DNA of 64,000 bases from Falsochrobactrum shanghaiense (GTDB lineage Bacteria > Pseudomonadota > Alphaproteobacteria > Rhizobiales > Rhizobiaceae), in the NCBI RefSeq assembly GCF_003149535.1, contig NZ_QGDB01000001.1, forward strand, positions 248,001-312,000, given 5' to 3'. A program made the translations under genes and the position numbers. Below, piece by piece: positions 1 through 8,209 of the stretch. A model generated the notes under the pieces. That model saw only the letters and a list, made by a program, of their open reading frames with translations. It searched no databases and was not told the DNA's origin. How positions within the stretch are numbered: position 1 is the first letter of the stretch; every line of letters begins with the position of its first letter.

Positions 1-29
1 GCCAGAATTCCCGCTTCATTTTGCGCCAT
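1..29 (-). CDS. Start of a leftward gene cut by the window edge (possibly dcd)
   Basis: An ATG on the minus strand at 29-27 opens a frame reading MAQNEAGIL before the window ends. Nine residues cannot identify a protein. The wording resembles the N-terminus of rhizobial dCTP deaminases, and dcd may neighbour metZ in related genomes, but this is a guess from memory. No convincing Shine-Dalgarno sequence precedes it, so it may not be a gene. Confidence 0.25.
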
Positions 30-210
30 CGAGCCTGCACCCCGTCATCTGCCGTATCACGGTCTTTCCAAGAACTGATCGGTATTAGCACCTATCGCGC
101 CATTTGCGCGCCTCTTTGTTGGGTTTTCCGCAAGAAAGCGCGCCCTTCTTGCAGCTTTGTCGCAATTTCAAACATTGACGCCCCGGCGCAAGAGGCATAA
201 AGAAAAAACA

Positions 211-270
211 TTCCGTGGTGATTTGGCCGGCCGGCTTGCAGCCACGTTAAAGAATTCGCTAAAAAGGGCC
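211..270 (+). promoter_or_regulatory. SAM-II riboswitch upstream of metZ
   Basis: The segment matches the SAM-II consensus closely. A P1 stem is formed by CGTGG (214-218) and CCACG (242-246). The conserved GTGATTTGGCCGGCCGG loop follows, then CTTGCAGCCACG, then the hallmark CGCTAAAAAGGG near 258-268 that forms the pseudoknot. The class binds S-adenosylmethionine and occurs before methionine-synthesis genes in alphaproteobacteria, which fits metZ directly downstream. A hairpin-plus-T-run lies immediately 3' at 282-315. Confidence 0.93.
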
Positions 271-281
271 GCGGTTTGTTA

Positions 282-315
282 CCGGCCTTTTGCGTTTTCG
301 CAAGGCCGGTTTTTT
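282..315 (+). terminator. Intrinsic terminator between SAM-II aptamer and metZ
   Basis: CCGGCCTT (282-289) pairs with AAGGCCGG (302-309) around a 12-nt loop and is followed by a T-run at 310-315. It lies 14 nt after the aptamer and about 60 nt before the metZ start. This is the position expected of an expression-platform attenuator, although the switching mechanism is inferred. Confidence 0.8.
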
Positions 316-375
316 ATTGGCCGCCGAGGCTTGCCTGTCCTGCCCCGGCCGACCAGCTTTCGACAGGTTGGAAAA

Positions 376-1572
376 ATGACGAACAAGACTACCCGCAAAT
401 TTCGCCCCGCAACGCAGCTCGTTCGTGCCGGAACGCAACGCTCTAGCTTCGCCGAAATGTCCGAAGCCCTGTTTCTGACGCAGGGTTTTCTCTATCCGAC
501 AGCCGAAGCCGCCGAAGCGCGCTTTAACGGAGAAGATCCGGGCTTCATCTATTCGCGTTACGCCAACCCCACGACCGACATGTTCGAAAAGCGCATGTGC
601 GCGCTCGAAGGCGCCGAGGAAGGCCGCGCCACCACATCGGGCATGGCCGCAGTTGCAGCCGCCATTCTGTGTCAGGTGCAGGCGGGTGATCATGTGATTT
701 CCGCGCGCGCCGTCTTCGGCTCCTGCCGTTATATTATCGATACGATCCTGCCCCGATACGGCGTGGAAATCTCGATCATCGACGGTTCGGATATTGAAAA
801 CTGGAAAGCCGCCGTCCGCCCCAATACCAAGGTCATGTTCCTCGAAAGCCCGTCGAACCCGACGCTGGAAATCATCGACATCGCCGCCGTGGCGCAGGTC
901 GCCAACGAGGTCGGGGCAAAGCTCATCGTCGACAATGTGTTCGCAACCCCGCTCTACCAGAAACCGCTGGAACTGGGCGCGCATATCGTCGTTTATTCGA
1001 CCACCAAGCATATTGATGGTCAGGGCCGCTGCCTTGGCGGCATCGTTCTTGGCGATCGCGAATGGATCGAGGGCACGCTGCAGGATTATTTCCGCCATAC
1101 GGGTCCGGGCATGAGCCCCTTCAATGCGTGGATCATGCTCAAGGGGCTGGAGACGCTTTCCGTGCGCGTTCGCCAGATGACGCAGGCCGCAGGTGCGGTA
1201 GCCGATTTCCTTGCGGGCAAGCCGGGCATCAGGCGCGTGATCTATCCCGGACGCGCCGATCATCCGCAGGCGGACGTCATCGCCAGGCAGATGACGGGCG
1301 GATCGACCATGATCGCAGTCGAGCTTGAAGGCGGCAAGGAAGCTGCATTCAAATTCGAAAATGCGCTTGAACTGTTCAGCATCACCAACAATCTGGGCGA
1401 CACGCGAAGCATGATCACCCATCCCGCCACGACGACGCATAAAAGCCTGACCGATGAGGCGCGCGCCGAACAGGGGATCACGGACGGGCTGCTGCGTATA
1501 TCGGTCGGTCTGGAAGATACCGACGATCTTCTTGAAGACGTCGAGGAAGCACTCAAGACATTGCGCTCATAA
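376..1572 (+). CDS. metZ: O-succinylhomoserine sulfhydrylase (MetZ)
   Basis: The product is a 398-aa PLP enzyme of the Cys/Met metabolism family. It converts O-succinylhomoserine and sulfide to homocysteine in the cytoplasmic direct-sulfhydrylation route to methionine. Visible motifs are YSRYANPT (about 59-66, PLP phosphate contact), SGMAAV, the D187 region (VDNVFATP) and the Schiff-base lysine in STTKH (K211). The frame is open upstream to 157, but ATG 376 is chosen because the open stretch before it is the riboswitch and terminator and because the family starts near here. The SAM-II aptamer upstream indicates feedback control by S-adenosylmethionine. metZ is preferred over metB or metC from the riboswitch context and the TTKHIDGQGR wording. 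Confidence 0.93.
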   Translation: MTNKTTRKFRPATQLVRAGTQRSSFAEMSEALFLTQGFLYPTAEAAEARFNGEDPGFIYSRYANPTTDMFEKRMCALEGAEEGRATTSGMAAVAAAILCQVQAGDHVISARAVFGSCRYIIDTILPRYGVEISIIDGSDIENWKAAVRPNTKVMFLESPSNPTLEIIDIAAVAQVANEVGAKLIVDNVFATPLYQKPLELGAHIVVYSTTKHIDGQGRCLGGIVLGDREWIEGTLQDYFRHTGPGMSPFNAWIMLKGLETLSVRVRQMTQAAGAVADFLAGKPGIRRVIYPGRADHPQADVIARQMTGGSTMIAVELEGGKEAAFKFENALELFSITNNLGDTRSMITHPATTTHKSLTDEARAEQGITDGLLRISVGLEDTDDLLEDVEEALKTLRS

Positions 1573-1710
1573 AACCGCTTCAGGGCGCTGCGCGGGTTAA
1601 AACCGGGCGGCGTCCTCAAATGTCCCGCCTGCAAATGTCCCGATTGACCTTATTGCCGCGTTTAGCGATAGGTGGAAATGTCGTGGAGCATGATGGAAAG
1701 GCGAGCGCAT

Positions 1711-2103
1711 ATGTACAGGGCGGTAACGCGGGGGATCGAGGTGACGGCAGAGCCCTTCTATCTGGAGGAGCAATCCGACCCGGAAGAAAACCGCTATGTC
1801 TGGGGCTATCGCATCACCATTGCCAATAATTCCGCCGAAACGGTGCAATTGCGCTCCCGTTACTGGCAGATCACCGACGCCAACGGCCATGTCGAGGAAG
1901 TCGAGGGGCCGGGCGTCGTCGGCGAGCAGCCGACGCTCGATCCCGGCGACTCGTTTCAATATTCGTCCGGCTGTCCGCTGACGACAGCCTCCGGCGTCAT
2001 GGTCGGGCGCTACCAGATGCAGGGTGCAAGCGGCAGCGCCTTCGAGGTCGATATTCCGGCCTTTTCACTGGATATTCCAGAGGCGCGGCGGACGCTGAAC
2101 TAG
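1711..2103 (+). CDS. apaG: ApaG domain protein
   Basis: The product is 130 aa and close to the usual ApaG length of about 125-130 aa. It shows the typical all-beta (FnIII-like) pattern: [52 protein letters not shown] and the GRYQM strand. ApaG proteins are small cytoplasmic proteins linked genetically to Co2+ resistance and Mg2+ efflux; the biochemical role is not settled. ATG 1711 has a GGAAAGG-like ribosome site about 13 nt upstream. An in-frame ATG at 1672 would add 13 non-conserved residues. It follows metZ by 138 bp and may be read from its own promoter. Confidence 0.9.
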   Translation: MYRAVTRGIEVTAEPFYLEEQSDPEENRYVWGYRITIANNSAETVQLRSRYWQITDANGHVEEVEGPGVVGEQPTLDPGDSFQYSSGCPLTTASGVMVGRYQMQGASGSAFEVDIPAFSLDIPEARRTLN

Positions 2104-2210
2104 AGTATTTCCAGCAAAAGTGTGAAACGGTTTTGCGTCCGGATAATGCGTAAAAACAAATAGATAGAGCGGTTCCAACGATTCCGTTTAAACAGGAACC
2201 GCTCTAATCT
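2104..2210. repeat. Mosaic palindromic intergenic repeat, copy 1
   Basis: The sequence between the convergent apaG and hslO ends contains AAAGTGTGAAACGGTTTTGCG followed by an inverted pair AGAGCGGTTCC (2166-2176) and GGAACCGCTCT (2195-2205). Both modules recur elsewhere in the window (for example 6657-6755, 12780-12825). The long stem could also act as a bidirectional terminator here. Confidence 0.7.
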
Positions 2211-3232
2211 TTGATGAACTTTGCCGGGTCGAATTCATACTGTTTCGAGCAGAATTCGCAGGTGACGGAAATTTTGCCGTCCTCAATGCTGTCGCGGATT
2301 TCCTCGGCGGTAAAGCCCGAAAGAACGCCTTCGATCTTTTCACGCGAGCAGGAGCACTCCGCAAGAACCGGCACTGATTCATAGATGCGCACGCCGCGCT
2401 CATGAAACAGGCGATAGAGCAGCCGTTCCGCACCGACCTGCGGGTCGGTCAGTTCCGAGCTTTCAATCGTGCCGACCAGCGAACGCGCCTCGTCCCAGCC
2501 ATCATCGTCAGGATGGTGCACGGCTTCACTTTCGTCGCCGTCGCCGCCGGGAAGGTCGGGCATGCGCGAACGCAATTCGGATTCGGGCAGGAACTGGATG
2601 ATGAGGCCGCCCGCGCGCCATTGCTCCACCAGCCTGCCGTCCGCGTCACGTTCGACCAGCTTGGCGACGCTCAGTTTCAGGTCGGTCGGTATCTGTTCCG
2701 ACTGGCGGAAATAGGTGCGCGCGATTTCTTCAAGCGTCGAGCCGTCAAGGGCGACAATACCCTGATAGCGCTGCATATAGGCGCCCTGATCGACGGTGAA
2801 GGCCAGCGTGCCGCTTCCGAGCAGCTCTTCCGGACGGGTATGTCCGGCACGCACCGCTTCTTCCAGACGCTCCGCATCGAAACGCGCATAGGCGCGCACC
2901 GAGCGCGGGGTGCGGAAATCCACGACCAGCATATCCACCGGCCCGTCAGACTTGGTCTGGCAAATGAACTTGCCATCGAATTTCAGCGATGTGCCCAGCA
3001 GAACGGTGAGAACGACCGCTTCCGCCAGAAGGCGGGCCACGGCTTCCGGGTAGTCATGGGGCTGAAGAATGGCGTCGATGCTGGTTCCCAGCTGAACGGC
3101 GCGGCCGCGCACGTCGAGCCCTTCCACCTGAAAAGGCACAACGGCGTCATCGCCTGCAAAGCTGAGGCTGCTCAGGCCGATCTGTATATCGGTTTCGGCG
3201 TCATGACGCATATTGCTGGTCTTGTCGGACAA
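2204..3232 (-). CDS. hslO: Redox-regulated holdase chaperone Hsp33
   Basis: The product is 342 aa from a TTG start at 3232. Hsp33 is a cytoplasmic chaperone that is switched on by oxidation, when its C-terminal zinc-binding cysteines form disulfides. The four cysteines are present as C-x-C (293, 295; ECSC) and C-x2-C (325, 328; CEFC). TTG 3232 is chosen because AAGGAG lies 6 nt upstream, inside the last codons of argF; the first in-frame ATG (3211) lacks a site of that quality. The start lies 1 nt after the argF stop, so translation is probably coupled to the arginine genes. Confidence 0.92.
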   Translation of the reverse strand: MSDKTSNMRHDAETDIQIGLSSLSFAGDDAVVPFQVEGLDVRGRAVQLGTSIDAILQPHDYPEAVARLLAEAVVLTVLLGTSLKFDGKFICQTKSDGPVDMLVVDFRTPRSVRAYARFDAERLEEAVRAGHTRPEELLGSGTLAFTVDQGAYMQRYQGIVALDGSTLEEIARTYFRQSEQIPTDLKLSVAKLVERDADGRLVEQWRAGGLIIQFLPESELRSRMPDLPGGDGDESEAVHHPDDDGWDEARSLVGTIESSELTDPQVGAERLLYRLFHERGVRIYESVPVLAECSCSREKIEGVLSGFTAEEIRDSIEDGKISVTCEFCSKQYEFDPAKFIKD

Positions 3233-3233
3233 T

Positions 3234-4160
3234 TCATGCTCCTTGCAGGCACCAGGCCAGAATGGCCTTCTGGGCGTGGAGCCTGTTTTCAGCTTCATCA
3301 AAAACAACGGATTGCGGTCCGTCGATTACTTCGTCGGTCACTTCCTCGCCGCGATGGGCGGGCAGGCAATGCATGAACAATGCCTTGCTGTCGGCCTGCG
3401 CCATAAGCTGTGCATTGACCTGATAGGGCATGAACACATTATGGCCGCGCGCGCGGTCTTCCTGACCCATCGAGACCCATGTATCGGTGACGATGCAATC
3501 CACGCCGCTTGCAGCCTTTTGCGGATCGGCGGTCGTCATGATGCGCGCGCCATTGGCTTTGGCCCAGTCTATATAGTCCTGCTTCGGCTCGCTGCCTTCA
3601 GGCGTTGCGATATTGACGTTGAAGTCAAAGCGCGCGGAAGCTTCGAGAAGCGAGTGCAGCACATTGTTGCCATCGCCCATCCAGGCGAAGGTCTTGCCTT
3701 TGACCGCGCCGCGATGTTCCTCATATGTAAGAACGTCTGCCATGATCTGACAAGGGTGCGTGTCGTCGGTCAGTGCATTGATGACCGGAACCGTTGCATG
3801 TTCGGCCAGTTCAAGCATGCGATCATGCGTGGTGGTGCGGATCATGATGGCATCGACATAGCGCGATAGAACCCGGGCCGTATCGGCGATGGTCTCGCTA
3901 CGGCCAAGCTGCATTTCCGATCCCGTGAGCATGATCGTCTCGCCGCCAAGCTGGCGCATACCGACATCGAAGGAAACGCGCGTGCGGGTGGAGGGCTTTT
4001 CGAAAATCATCGCCAGCACCTTGCCGGCGAAAGGTTTTTCGATCTCGCCTGCCTTCAGCCGCGCCTTGCGCGCCTTGGCGTCTTCCATGATGGTGCGAAG
4101 CTCTGTCGCCGGAACCGCCGAGAGGTCGATAAAATGTCTGATGCCGTTATTATTAGCCAT
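3234..4160 (-). CDS. argF: Anabolic ornithine carbamoyltransferase
   Basis: The product is a 308-aa cytoplasmic enzyme that joins carbamoyl phosphate and ornithine to give citrulline in arginine biosynthesis. The carbamoyl-phosphate motif STRTR is at 57-61, HPCQ at 135-138 and the ornithine-side HCLP at 264-267. ATG 4160 lies 4 nt after the argD stop; an in-frame TTG at 4172 is less likely. It is the middle gene of argD-argF-hslO, which are packed with gaps of 1-4 nt. Confidence 0.95.
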   Translation of the reverse strand: MANNNGIRHFIDLSAVPATELRTIMEDAKARKARLKAGEIEKPFAGKVLAMIFEKPSTRTRVSFDVGMRQLGGETIMLTGSEMQLGRSETIADTARVLSRYVDAIMIRTTTHDRMLELAEHATVPVINALTDDTHPCQIMADVLTYEEHRGAVKGKTFAWMGDGNNVLHSLLEASARFDFNVNIATPEGSEPKQDYIDWAKANGARIMTTADPQKAASGVDCIVTDTWVSMGQEDRARGHNVFMPYQVNAQLMAQADSKALFMHCLPAHRGEEVTDEVIDGPQSVVFDEAENRLHAQKAILAWCLQGA

Positions 4161-4164
4161 GGTA

Positions 4165-5388
4165 TCACGCAATCTTTCTGGTCGGCTTGCTGGTCGGGTT
4201 TGCAGTGGAAAGCCGCTCTACAGCCGTTTCGATGCGCTTCAATGCCTCACGCGCCTCGTCGGGCGTGGTGACCAAAGGCGGCAGAAGACGCACGACATTG
4301 TCGCCCGCACCCACGCTGAGCAGGTGTTCCTCACGCAGCGCCTGAATAAGAGCCGTGTTTGGCACGACGCATTTGATGCCGATCAGCAGGCCGCGACCGC
4401 GGATTTCGGATACGATGTCGGGGTAGCGGTCGATGATGGAAGCAAGGCCCTGCTTCATCACAAGCGTCGTCGCCTGCACATTGTCGAGAAAATCGTCGGC
4501 AAGCACCACATCCAGCACGGCGTTGCCGACCGCCATGGCCAGCGGATTGCCGCCATAGGTGGTGCCATGGGTGCCTGCGGTCATGCCCTTGGCGGCTTCA
4601 GCCGTGGCAAGGCATGCGCCCATGGGGAAGCCGCCGCCGATACCCTTGGCGACCGCCATGATGTCGGGTGTGATGCCGGACCATTCATGCGCGAAGAGCT
4701 TGCCGGTGCGGCCCACGCCCGACTGCACTTCGTCAAGCATCAGCAGCAGGCCATTTTCATCGCAGATCTTGCGCAGAAGACGCATGAAATCGTCGGGAAC
4801 GACACGCAAGCCGCCCTCGCCCTGCACAGGCTCAAGCAGGATTGCCGCCGTTTCATCGCAAATCGCTGCGCGAAGGGCCGCCTCATCGCCAAAGGGAACC
4901 TGATCGAAGCCCTCGACCTTGGGGCCGAAGCCTTCGAGATATTTGGCCTGTCCGCCAGCCGCGATGGTCGCCAGCGTGCGGCCATGGAACGCACCCTCAA
5001 AGGTGATGATGCGGAAACGCTCCGGCTTGCCGTTCACATAATGATAGCGGCGTGCGGTCTTGATCGCGCATTCGAGCGCCTCGGCACCGGAATTGGTGAA
5101 GAACACCTTGTCGGCAAATGTCGCCTCGACCAGACGGCGACCGAGCTTTTCCTGACCGGGAACGGTATAGAGATTGGAAAGATGCCACAGCTTTTCGGTC
5201 TGGGCCTTGAGCGCCTCGACCAGATGCGGATGGGAATGGCCGAGCGAATTGACCGCGATGCCGGCAGCAAAATCGAGATAGCGCTCACCGCCTTCGGTAA
5301 TCAGCCAGATGCCTTCACCTCGCTCGAAGCGCAGAGCCGCACGATTATAGGTGTCGTAAAGCGGTTGCACAGTCGTCACGTCGGTCAT
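4165..5388 (-). CDS. argD: Acetylornithine aminotransferase
   Basis: The product is a 407-aa class-III PLP aminotransferase of the arginine pathway. It transfers the amino group of glutamate to N-acetylglutamate semialdehyde. Key residues are NSGAEA (99-104), HGRT (135-138), D219 in LDEVQSG and the PLP lysine K248 in [13 protein letters not shown] lies about 10 nt before ATG 5388, and the frame extends to 5460 without a better start. It is the first gene of the argD-argF-hslO operon. About 170 nt upstream is a minus-strand hairpin with a U-run that may attenuate this transcript. Confidence 0.95.
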   Translation of the reverse strand: MTDVTTVQPLYDTYNRAALRFERGEGIWLITEGGERYLDFAAGIAVNSLGHSHPHLVEALKAQTEKLWHLSNLYTVPGQEKLGRRLVEATFADKVFFTNSGAEALECAIKTARRYHYVNGKPERFRIITFEGAFHGRTLATIAAGGQAKYLEGFGPKVEGFDQVPFGDEAALRAAICDETAAILLEPVQGEGGLRVVPDDFMRLLRKICDENGLLLMLDEVQSGVGRTGKLFAHEWSGITPDIMAVAKGIGGGFPMGACLATAEAAKGMTAGTHGTTYGGNPLAMAVGNAVLDVVLADDFLDNVQATTLVMKQGLASIIDRYPDIVSEIRGRGLLIGIKCVVPNTALIQALREEHLLSVGAGDNVVRLLPPLVTTPDEAREALKRIETAVERLSTANPTSKPTRKIA

Positions 5389-5546
5389 AGCGCTCAGGCC
5401 TCCATTAGCCTTTATTAAAATACTGTCTGTCCGGCCCGGCCGGCAAAGCAGCGTTCCCATTGTCGTGGTGTTCCGAACCCCGGTTTCGGCATTTTACGGA
5501 ACGGATCGGGCGATCTCATGCGCTCGGCACGAACCTCCCGGATGAA

Positions 5547-5570
5547 ATAAAAAGCCGCCCTCCGGGCGGC
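5547..5570 (-). terminator. Leftward hairpin and T-run upstream of argD
   Basis: On the minus strand GCCGCCC, GGA, GGGCGGC (5570-5554) is followed by TTTTTATTT. No recognisable gene lies immediately to its right on this strand. A promoter-like sequence is 20-45 nt upstream, so the hairpin would sit at the 5' end of the argD transcript. Confidence 0.65.
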
Positions 5571-5580
5571 ATTGCTTATA

Positions 5581-5616
5581 GAGCGCTTATATTGGCGCTC
5601 CTCTGAAAAATGTCAA
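5581..5616 (-). promoter_or_regulatory. Candidate argD promoter with overlapping palindrome
   Basis: Minus-strand TTGACA (5616-5611) is followed after 17 nt by AATATA (5593-5588). The palindrome GAGCGC, 8 nt, GCGCTC (5581-5600) covers the -10 element, as an operator would. The regulator is unknown. The rest of 5389-6021 shows no credible gene. Confidence 0.5.
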
Positions 5617-5955
5617 TCAAAGCGCGCAAGGATAATCATCCGGCTATTCATGAGATCATGCGCAGAATGGCGGCTGACTTTGGCCGCGCATAAGGCTGGC
5701 AATTTTGCGACGGGGCGGATATATAGGCGGCAGAAGTTTCCTCCCGCCGGATATTTTTCTGCAAACGGGCCGTCAACGGCAAAACCGACTCAGAAAAATC
5801 ATCTTTGGCGTCCAAGTTGGGGAAAACCACAAAAATGAAATCCGCCTGACAGGGCTATCCCTTGTCATGGAGTCGTTCGGTATTGTAGTTTGTTTTTAAA
5901 GTTAAAAGCTACATTTCGTGCGACAGACCTAGTCACCCGGATAGATATAGTGATT

Positions 5956-5979
5956 GTGCCCGGAGAAATCCGGGAGCAC
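5956..5979 (+). promoter_or_regulatory. GAAA-capped hairpin in the gcrA leader
   Basis: GTGC and CCGGA (5956-5964) pair with TCCGG and GCAC (5969-5973, 5976-5979), closing a GAAA tetraloop with a 2-nt bulge. It lies 43 nt before the gcrA start. It may be an mRNA-stability or translation-control element; no T-run follows, so it is not a terminator. Confidence 0.45.
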
Positions 5980-6021
5980 TGGCGGATTCCGGATAACGAA
6001 AACTGATTGGAGCCCAGGGCG

Positions 6022-6570
6022 ATGAACTGGACAGACGAGCGCGTCGAGCTGTTAAAGAAATTATGGAATGAGGGCCTGAGCGCCAGCCAGATCGCTGCCC
6101 AGCTCGGCGGCGTCAGCCGCAATGCGGTGATCGGCAAGGTGCACCGTCTCAAACTTTCGGGCCGCGGCAAGACGACGACTGCCGCCCCGCGCAGCAAGAA
6201 AGTCAATACGGCCGCACCGGCACCGCGCGCGGTGCCAAGCCAGAACAATAATCGTCCGCAGGCGGCGACCACCACCATTCGCACCGCGACGATCACCAAG
6301 ACCGTCGGCGCCACCGCATTGCAGATGGAATATGTCGCCGATGCTGTTTCCGAGACCGTCCTGCGTCCGCAGTCGGATGTCGTCGTTCCGATCTCGCGCC
6401 GCCTGTCGCTGCTGCAACTGAGCGAGCGCACCTGCAAATGGCCCATCGGCGATCCGCTCAATGAGGACTTCCATTTCTGCGGAAGCGAATCCGGCGAATC
6501 CAGCCCCTATTGCAGCTATCATTCGCGTCTGGCCTTCCAGCCCACGGCGGAGCGCCGCCGCGCACGCTGA
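6022..6570 (+). CDS. gcrA: Cell-cycle regulator GcrA
   Basis: The product is 182 aa. GcrA is an alphaproteobacterial sigma-70 co-activator that binds methylated GANTC promoters and links transcription to the cell cycle. The N-terminal HTH begins MNWTDERVELLKKLWNEGLS and continues ASQIAAQLGG and SRNAVIGKVHRL (about 1-45). A Thr/Ala/Pro-rich linker follows. The C-terminal sigma-binding part contains CKWPIGDP and the cysteine motif FHFCGSE with PYCSYH. ATG 6022 has GGAG 9 nt upstream. The gene is divergent from argD and ends in a strong terminator at 6621-6653. Confidence 0.95.
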   Translation: MNWTDERVELLKKLWNEGLSASQIAAQLGGVSRNAVIGKVHRLKLSGRGKTTTAAPRSKKVNTAAPAPRAVPSQNNNRPQAATTTIRTATITKTVGATALQMEYVADAVSETVLRPQSDVVVPISRRLSLLQLSERTCKWPIGDPLNEDFHFCGSESGESSPYCSYHSRLAFQPTAERRRAR

Positions 6571-6620
6571 CTTGACAGGCTGACTTGGCAGGCTGAACGC
6601 GCAAGGCCTCCTCCTCTCTC

Positions 6621-6653
6621 GCCCCGGAGCCGCGATGCTTCCGGGGCTTTTTT
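6621..6653 (+). terminator. gcrA terminator
   Basis: GCCCCGGA (6621-6628) pairs with TCCGGGGC (6640-6647; one internal offset) and is followed by TTTTTT (6648-6653), 50 nt after the gcrA stop. Confidence 0.85.
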
Positions 6654-6656
6654 AAA

Positions 6657-6760
6657 GCATGTCGCCCGAAAGTGGGAACCGGTTTCGGGATAACGACATG
6701 CGTTAAAACAAATAAATAGAGCGGGTCCGACGATTCCGTTTAACAGGAACCGCTTTAGAA
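6657..6760. repeat. Mosaic palindromic intergenic repeat, copy 2
   Basis: A 45-bp imperfect palindrome (6657-6701) starts GCATGTCGCCCGAAAG and ends ATAACGACATGC. Its exact reverse complement is at 13051-13095 and a one-base variant at 36432-36476. It is followed by an AGAGCGG...ACCGCT module like that at 2166-2205. Confidence 0.85.
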
Positions 6761-6784
6761 CCGCTCTCCTTCTGGCCGCAATCG

Positions 6785-8074
6785 TTATTTCCGTCTGGGC
6801 AGGCGGACGGTGAAGGTCGAGCCTTCACCAAGCTGCGAGCGCACCACCAGCCGTCCACGGTGGCGGGCAAGAACATGCTTGACGATGGCAAGCCCCAGGC
6901 CGGTGCCCTTGCGCGCCCGGCTTGTCTCCACATCGATGCGATAGAAGCGTTCGGTCAGGCGCGGCAGATGCTCGGCGGCTATGCCGGGACCAAAATCCTG
7001 CACCGAGGCCACCGCTTCCGATGCGGTCTCGCTTTCTTCCTCGCCCAGTTTCACGATGACGCGCTTGCCGCCCTGCCCGTATTTGCAGGCATTTTCGACA
7101 AGGTTCTGGAAGACCTGTATCAATTCATCCCGCGCGCCGGTGACTTCCACCGGATGGTCCGGCAATTGCCGCTCGATGGCAATACCCAGCCCATCGGCAA
7201 GCGGCGTGAGCGTATCGGCCACATGGTTGAGCACGGCCGTCATGTCCACGCATTCATTCACGGCCAGATGGGCGCGCATTTCCAGCCGCGACAGCGAGAG
7301 AAGATCATCGATGAGCCGCGACATGCGTTCGGCCTGTTTCTGCATGATCTCCAGAAAGCGGTCACGGGCAGCGGCATCGTTGCGCGCCGGTCCCTGCAAT
7401 GTCTCGATGAAGCCCAGCAGCGAGGCGAGCGGCGTGCGCAGTTCGTGGCTGGCATTGGCGATGAAATCGGAGCGCATGCGGTCGATGCGGCGCGTCTCGC
7501 TCTGGTCGCGGAACAAAAGCACGAAGAGTTCCGGCTTGCCTTGCGCATTGCGCAGCACCTTGACCAGCGCCTTATACCAGCGATCGATGGGAACCCGCTC
7601 GAAATAGTCGATGCTGCGCGGCTCGCCATCGGCAATCACGCCCTGAATGAGCGCATGCATTTCGGGGGCGCGAAAACGCAGATAAAGCGCGGTTCCCTTT
7701 TCAAGCGACTGAAATGCCTCCAGCGCCGATGCATTCGCAAAAAGCACCGTTCCCTGATGATCGAAGACGATCATCGGGTCGGAGAGCATATCGGCAAGGC
7801 GTTCGCCGGTGACACCCGCCATTTCGTTGCGCGGCTCTTTCTTCACCGGCTTGCTGGCCGCTTCTTCATCCTCCGCCACCGCCGCCGCCCAGACGGTGCC
7901 CACGAGGATGACGATGATCAGCGGCGCGCGAAACCAGAGCGGCAGTCCCAGAAACATGATGCACAGGCACAGGATGATGCTGACAATCAGCACGCCCCGG
8001 ACCCGGCGAAGGGGCGCAAGGAGAGTATTATGGGGTGCCGGTGCCGATCCAGGCTCGATATTGTTGTCGCTCAT
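6785..8074 (-). CDS. PhoR-like membrane sensor histidine kinase
   Basis: The product is 429 aa. Two hydrophobic segments (about 27-45 and 49-66) anchor the protein. A PAS domain follows (about 92-190), then a HisKA domain with the phospho-acceptor H210 in NASHELRTPL. The ATPase domain has an N-box at NLVENAC (N328), G1 at DFGPG (360-364) and G2 at GTGLGLA (390-396). The architecture matches phosphate-sensing PhoR. No phoB or pst genes are adjacent, so the assignment rests on architecture and sequence character only. The gene is divergent from ppk2, a polyphosphate gene, which mildly supports a phosphate theme. Confidence 0.8.
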   Translation of the reverse strand: MSDNNIEPGSAPAPHNTLLAPLRRVRGVLIVSIILCLCIMFLGLPLWFRAPLIIVILVGTVWAAAVAEDEEAASKPVKKEPRNEMAGVTGERLADMLSDPMIVFDHQGTVLFANASALEAFQSLEKGTALYLRFRAPEMHALIQGVIADGEPRSIDYFERVPIDRWYKALVKVLRNAQGKPELFVLLFRDQSETRRIDRMRSDFIANASHELRTPLASLLGFIETLQGPARNDAAARDRFLEIMQKQAERMSRLIDDLLSLSRLEMRAHLAVNECVDMTAVLNHVADTLTPLADGLGIAIERQLPDHPVEVTGARDELIQVFQNLVENACKYGQGGKRVIVKLGEEESETASEAVASVQDFGPGIAAEHLPRLTERFYRIDVETSRARKGTGLGLAIVKHVLARHRGRLVVRSQLGEGSTFTVRLPRRK

Positions 8075-8209
8075 TCCGCAATTCTCTCTGCACGCGTTGC
8101 ATCCTGCAAGTCGAAACCGGCCAAACCCGGCCAGAACCTGACAAGATATTCTTTACGAGCCTGCCAGACAGCCCATATCATGTCCTGATATAAACGAAAG
8201 GAGTTCTCC

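Noticed and set aside
259-1440. 393-codon minus-strand frame opposite metZ
   Set aside because: It is the GC-rich shadow of metZ, rich in His/Arg/Gly with no family wording, while metZ has full motifs and a riboswitch.
3889-5418. 509-codon plus-strand frame opposite argF and argD
   Set aside because: It spans two well-defined enzymes on the other strand and has no ribosome site or recognisable domain.
5890-5910. Possible CtrA site in the gcrA promoter
   Set aside because: TTAA repeats are present but with a 2-bp gap, not the TTAA-N7-TTAA spacing.
6860-8188. 442-codon plus-strand frame opposite the PhoR-like kinase
   Set aside because: Shadow frame; the kinase on the other strand has all histidine-kinase boxes.
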